In this document: piece by piece, positions 40,386 through 41,790 of the stretch
How positions within the stretch are numbered: the stretch's first letter is position 1
Layout of the letters: the number at the start of each line of letters is the position of its first letter
Virus record (IMG/VR): IMGVR_UViG_3300025010_000120
Location: 1-41,790 of that record
Strand: one strand, 5' to 3'
DNA: 41,790 bases
Origin: a virus
Made by a program: the position numbers and the translations under genes
Notes under the pieces: generated by a model
The model's database searches: none
Seen by the model: the letters and a program-made list of their open reading frames with translations, nothing else
Told to the model about the DNA's origin: nothing

Positions 40386-41790
40386 CAGTTAAATCTCCAT
40401 CTGCAACTGACGGACGGCCTCCTTCGTCATCTTGACTACCAGAATTTTGATTCATACTAATAGGAGCAACCCATAATCCTTTTGATTTAATTAAATTTTC
40501 AAATTCTAAAGTAGCATTGTAATCATTAGTATTGTGACCATTGATGCTAGTAAGTATATTTAATGATCCTCCAATAGAAGTTAATTTATATTCTCTGTCA
40601 AAAAATTCTTGCTGATTATACCAAGTTGTTTTCCAAATATTAAGTTTAAATGTATATTTTTTGCGTAAGTTTACATTGCTAATTCTATAATTAAACCAAC
40701 TCTGTATTTTATCTAACATGCTAAAAACTATTGATTGGATATAAATTAAATTCTGTGCTATACCAACAGATGAATTTGTACTTGAACCTCCGAGTAATAA
40801 AGGATTTGCTCCTGCTTGCATATATGCCATCGATTTAGCAAATTCAGCTAAATTAGTTTTTTCATTTTGTATGCTTCTAAATGGAATTTCACGTAGAGGA
40901 TATGGTGATCCAGTTATAGTAACTTTATCAGAAACCCCAGAAGCTACAACATTTACCCATTGAGACACAATATCTGGTTCTACTAATGGAATTCCTGTTT
41001 CTTTATCGTGTGGAAATTCAATATTAATGAGTTTTATTGAATCGTCCCTTGAACTCTCAATCTCCTCATCAATTAAATCATTTAACAAATATAACTCAGT
41101 AAATAATTGACTATATAATGGCAAGAAGAAAGTATCATTGTCTCCACCTAATTTAATACAACATACTTTATCACTAGATAGAGGTTGCCACTCTGGATAC
41201 CTTAATCTATCTGAATTAGTTTTATACTTATTATACAAAACCTTAAATTCATCAGGATATATTTCTTCCCATACGAATTCAGAAAGTTCACTATCCCTTA
41301 ATAATTCTTCAAAATATTTAAAGTTAAATTCTACAGTAAATTGTCCTGATTTTATTGAACGTAATCTAACATATTTTATTGGCAAATCCCATAAATAAGG
41401 GAAATTACCATCATTCTTTTCAAATCCACAGTAAGCACCATATCTAACTAAACTTTCTATAATTCTACGTCCTGTTTTTTTTATATCTATACTATCAATA
41501 TATTTTCTAACAGTAGAAAACTCATTATTAAAATTCTTTAGAAGTTTATTTATTATCTCTTGTGATTCTTCTTCAGATAATTCTTTTGATGTTTGATTAG
41601 CAATTTCTTCTTTTAATTTTTGCATTGTAGAAAAATCAGGTTGAAGATAATTATCTAATGTAGCCATATTTGTAGTTAAATTAACTAATACTTTATACAT
41701 TCCTTCAGGTGCATATAAATTATCTGATAAATCAAGTATCTCATTTTGATATTTTTGTGGATTGCCTAACCATAATTTTATTTTATCAAT
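40342..41790 (-). CDS. portal protein, 5' end off the window
   Basis: An ATG lies at 41700, but the same frame is open to the edge (LWLGNPQKYQNEILDLSDNL before MYKVLV), so 482 residues are visible and the true start lies beyond 41790. Features of phage portals are present: an N-terminal NPxxYQ..I..LS..LY segment, YVRLRSIKSGQFTVEFNF in the stem region, and a C-terminal helix LDKIQSWFNYRISNV with a polar tail. Portals form the dodecameric DNA channel and bind terminase. Terminase genes should lie upstream of the window. Confidence 0.85.
   Translation of the reverse strand: MDKIKLWLGNPQKYQNEILDLSDNLYAPEGMYKVLVNLTTNMATLDNYLQPDFSTMQKLKEEIANQTSKELSEEESQEIINKLLKNFNNEFSTVRKYIDSIDIKKTGRRIIESLVRYGAYCGFEKNDGNFPYLWDLPIKYVRLRSIKSGQFTVEFNFKYFEELLRDSELSEFVWEEIYPDEFKVLYNKYKTNSDRLRYPEWQPLSSDKVCCIKLGGDNDTFFLPLYSQLFTELYLLNDLIDEEIESSRDDSIKLINIEFPHDKETGIPLVEPDIVSQWVNVVASGVSDKVTITGSPYPLREIPFRSIQNEKTNLAEFAKSMAYMQAGANPLLLGGSSTNSSVGIAQNLIYIQSIVFSMLDKIQSWFNYRISNVNLRKKYTFKLNIWKTTWYNQQEFFDREYKLTSIGGSLNILTSINGHNTNDYNATLEFENLIKSKGLWVAPISMNQNSGSQDDEGGRPSVADGDLTDGGIKARDGETNKR

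Noticed and set aside
1-41790. Alternative genetic code (stop reassignment)
   Set aside because: TAA, TAG and TGA each end clear genes at expected lengths (for example TAG at 38846 and 22673, TGA at 39019).

Overview
The window is one contiguous piece of a low-GC, double-stranded DNA tailed phage or prophage. All genes I accept lie on the minus strand, so transcription runs from 41790 towards 1. Very low GC, strong AGGAGG-type ribosome binding sites, frequent TTG/GTG starts, consensus TTGACA-17-TATAAT promoters and an XkdX-type protein point to a Firmicutes (Bacillota, clostridial-like) host. TAA, TAG and TGA all act as stops, so the code is standard. A tyrosine integrase suggests a temperate phage. 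No tRNA, rRNA or CRISPR array was seen.

In transcription order: (1) 41790-30189 is the head and tail-tube module: portal (5' end off the window), small proteins, a protease/scaffold fusion, an HK97-type major capsid protein, decoration-like and connector-like proteins, a Big2/Ig-domain protein and a probable tail tube protein. A homing endonuclease gene (HEG) lies between portal and protease. (2) 30030-22673 is the host-recognition module: a second HEG, tail fibre/collar proteins and a complete diversity-generating retroelement (DGR) made of target gene with variable repeat (VR), template repeat (TR) and reverse transcriptase, then a small protein, an XkdX-like protein and an OB-like small protein, closed by a strong terminator. 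(3) 22366-6526 is a long block of regulatory and DNA-metabolism genes: DUF1064-like nuclease, coiled-coil/DUF2325-like protein, Rha-like regulator, two DNA methyltransferases, SF2 helicase, GIY-YIG HEG, gp10-like protein, HU, ORF6N antirepressor-like protein, another HEG, integrase, ribbon-helix-helix protein and small proteins. (4) 6265-1 holds a twelve-zinc-finger HEG and then the tape measure protein, whose 3' end is off the window. Placing the regulatory block between tail tube and tape measure is unusual.

Two systems stand out. The DGR is well supported: over 127 aligned positions TR and VR differ at 25 sites and every one is an adenine of the TR (coding orientation). Less expected is a repeated structured leader RNA: four of the five free-standing HEGs, from at least three unrelated nuclease designs, are preceded by the same architecture. 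It consists of a closing helix, AUAG, a hairpin usually with a 9-nt loop, a 3-4 nt linker (usually UGAU), and a second hairpin whose pyrimidine-rich loop is complementary to a purine segment further downstream. In two cases the same loop also matches the gene's own ribosome binding site over 7 nt. Hairpins that could sequester gene-specific ribosome binding sites also precede the ORF6N, tape measure and ribbon-helix-helix genes, and a larger pseudoknotted leader precedes rha. I read this as an RNA-based control layer; the pairings are visible in the sequence, the function is inference.
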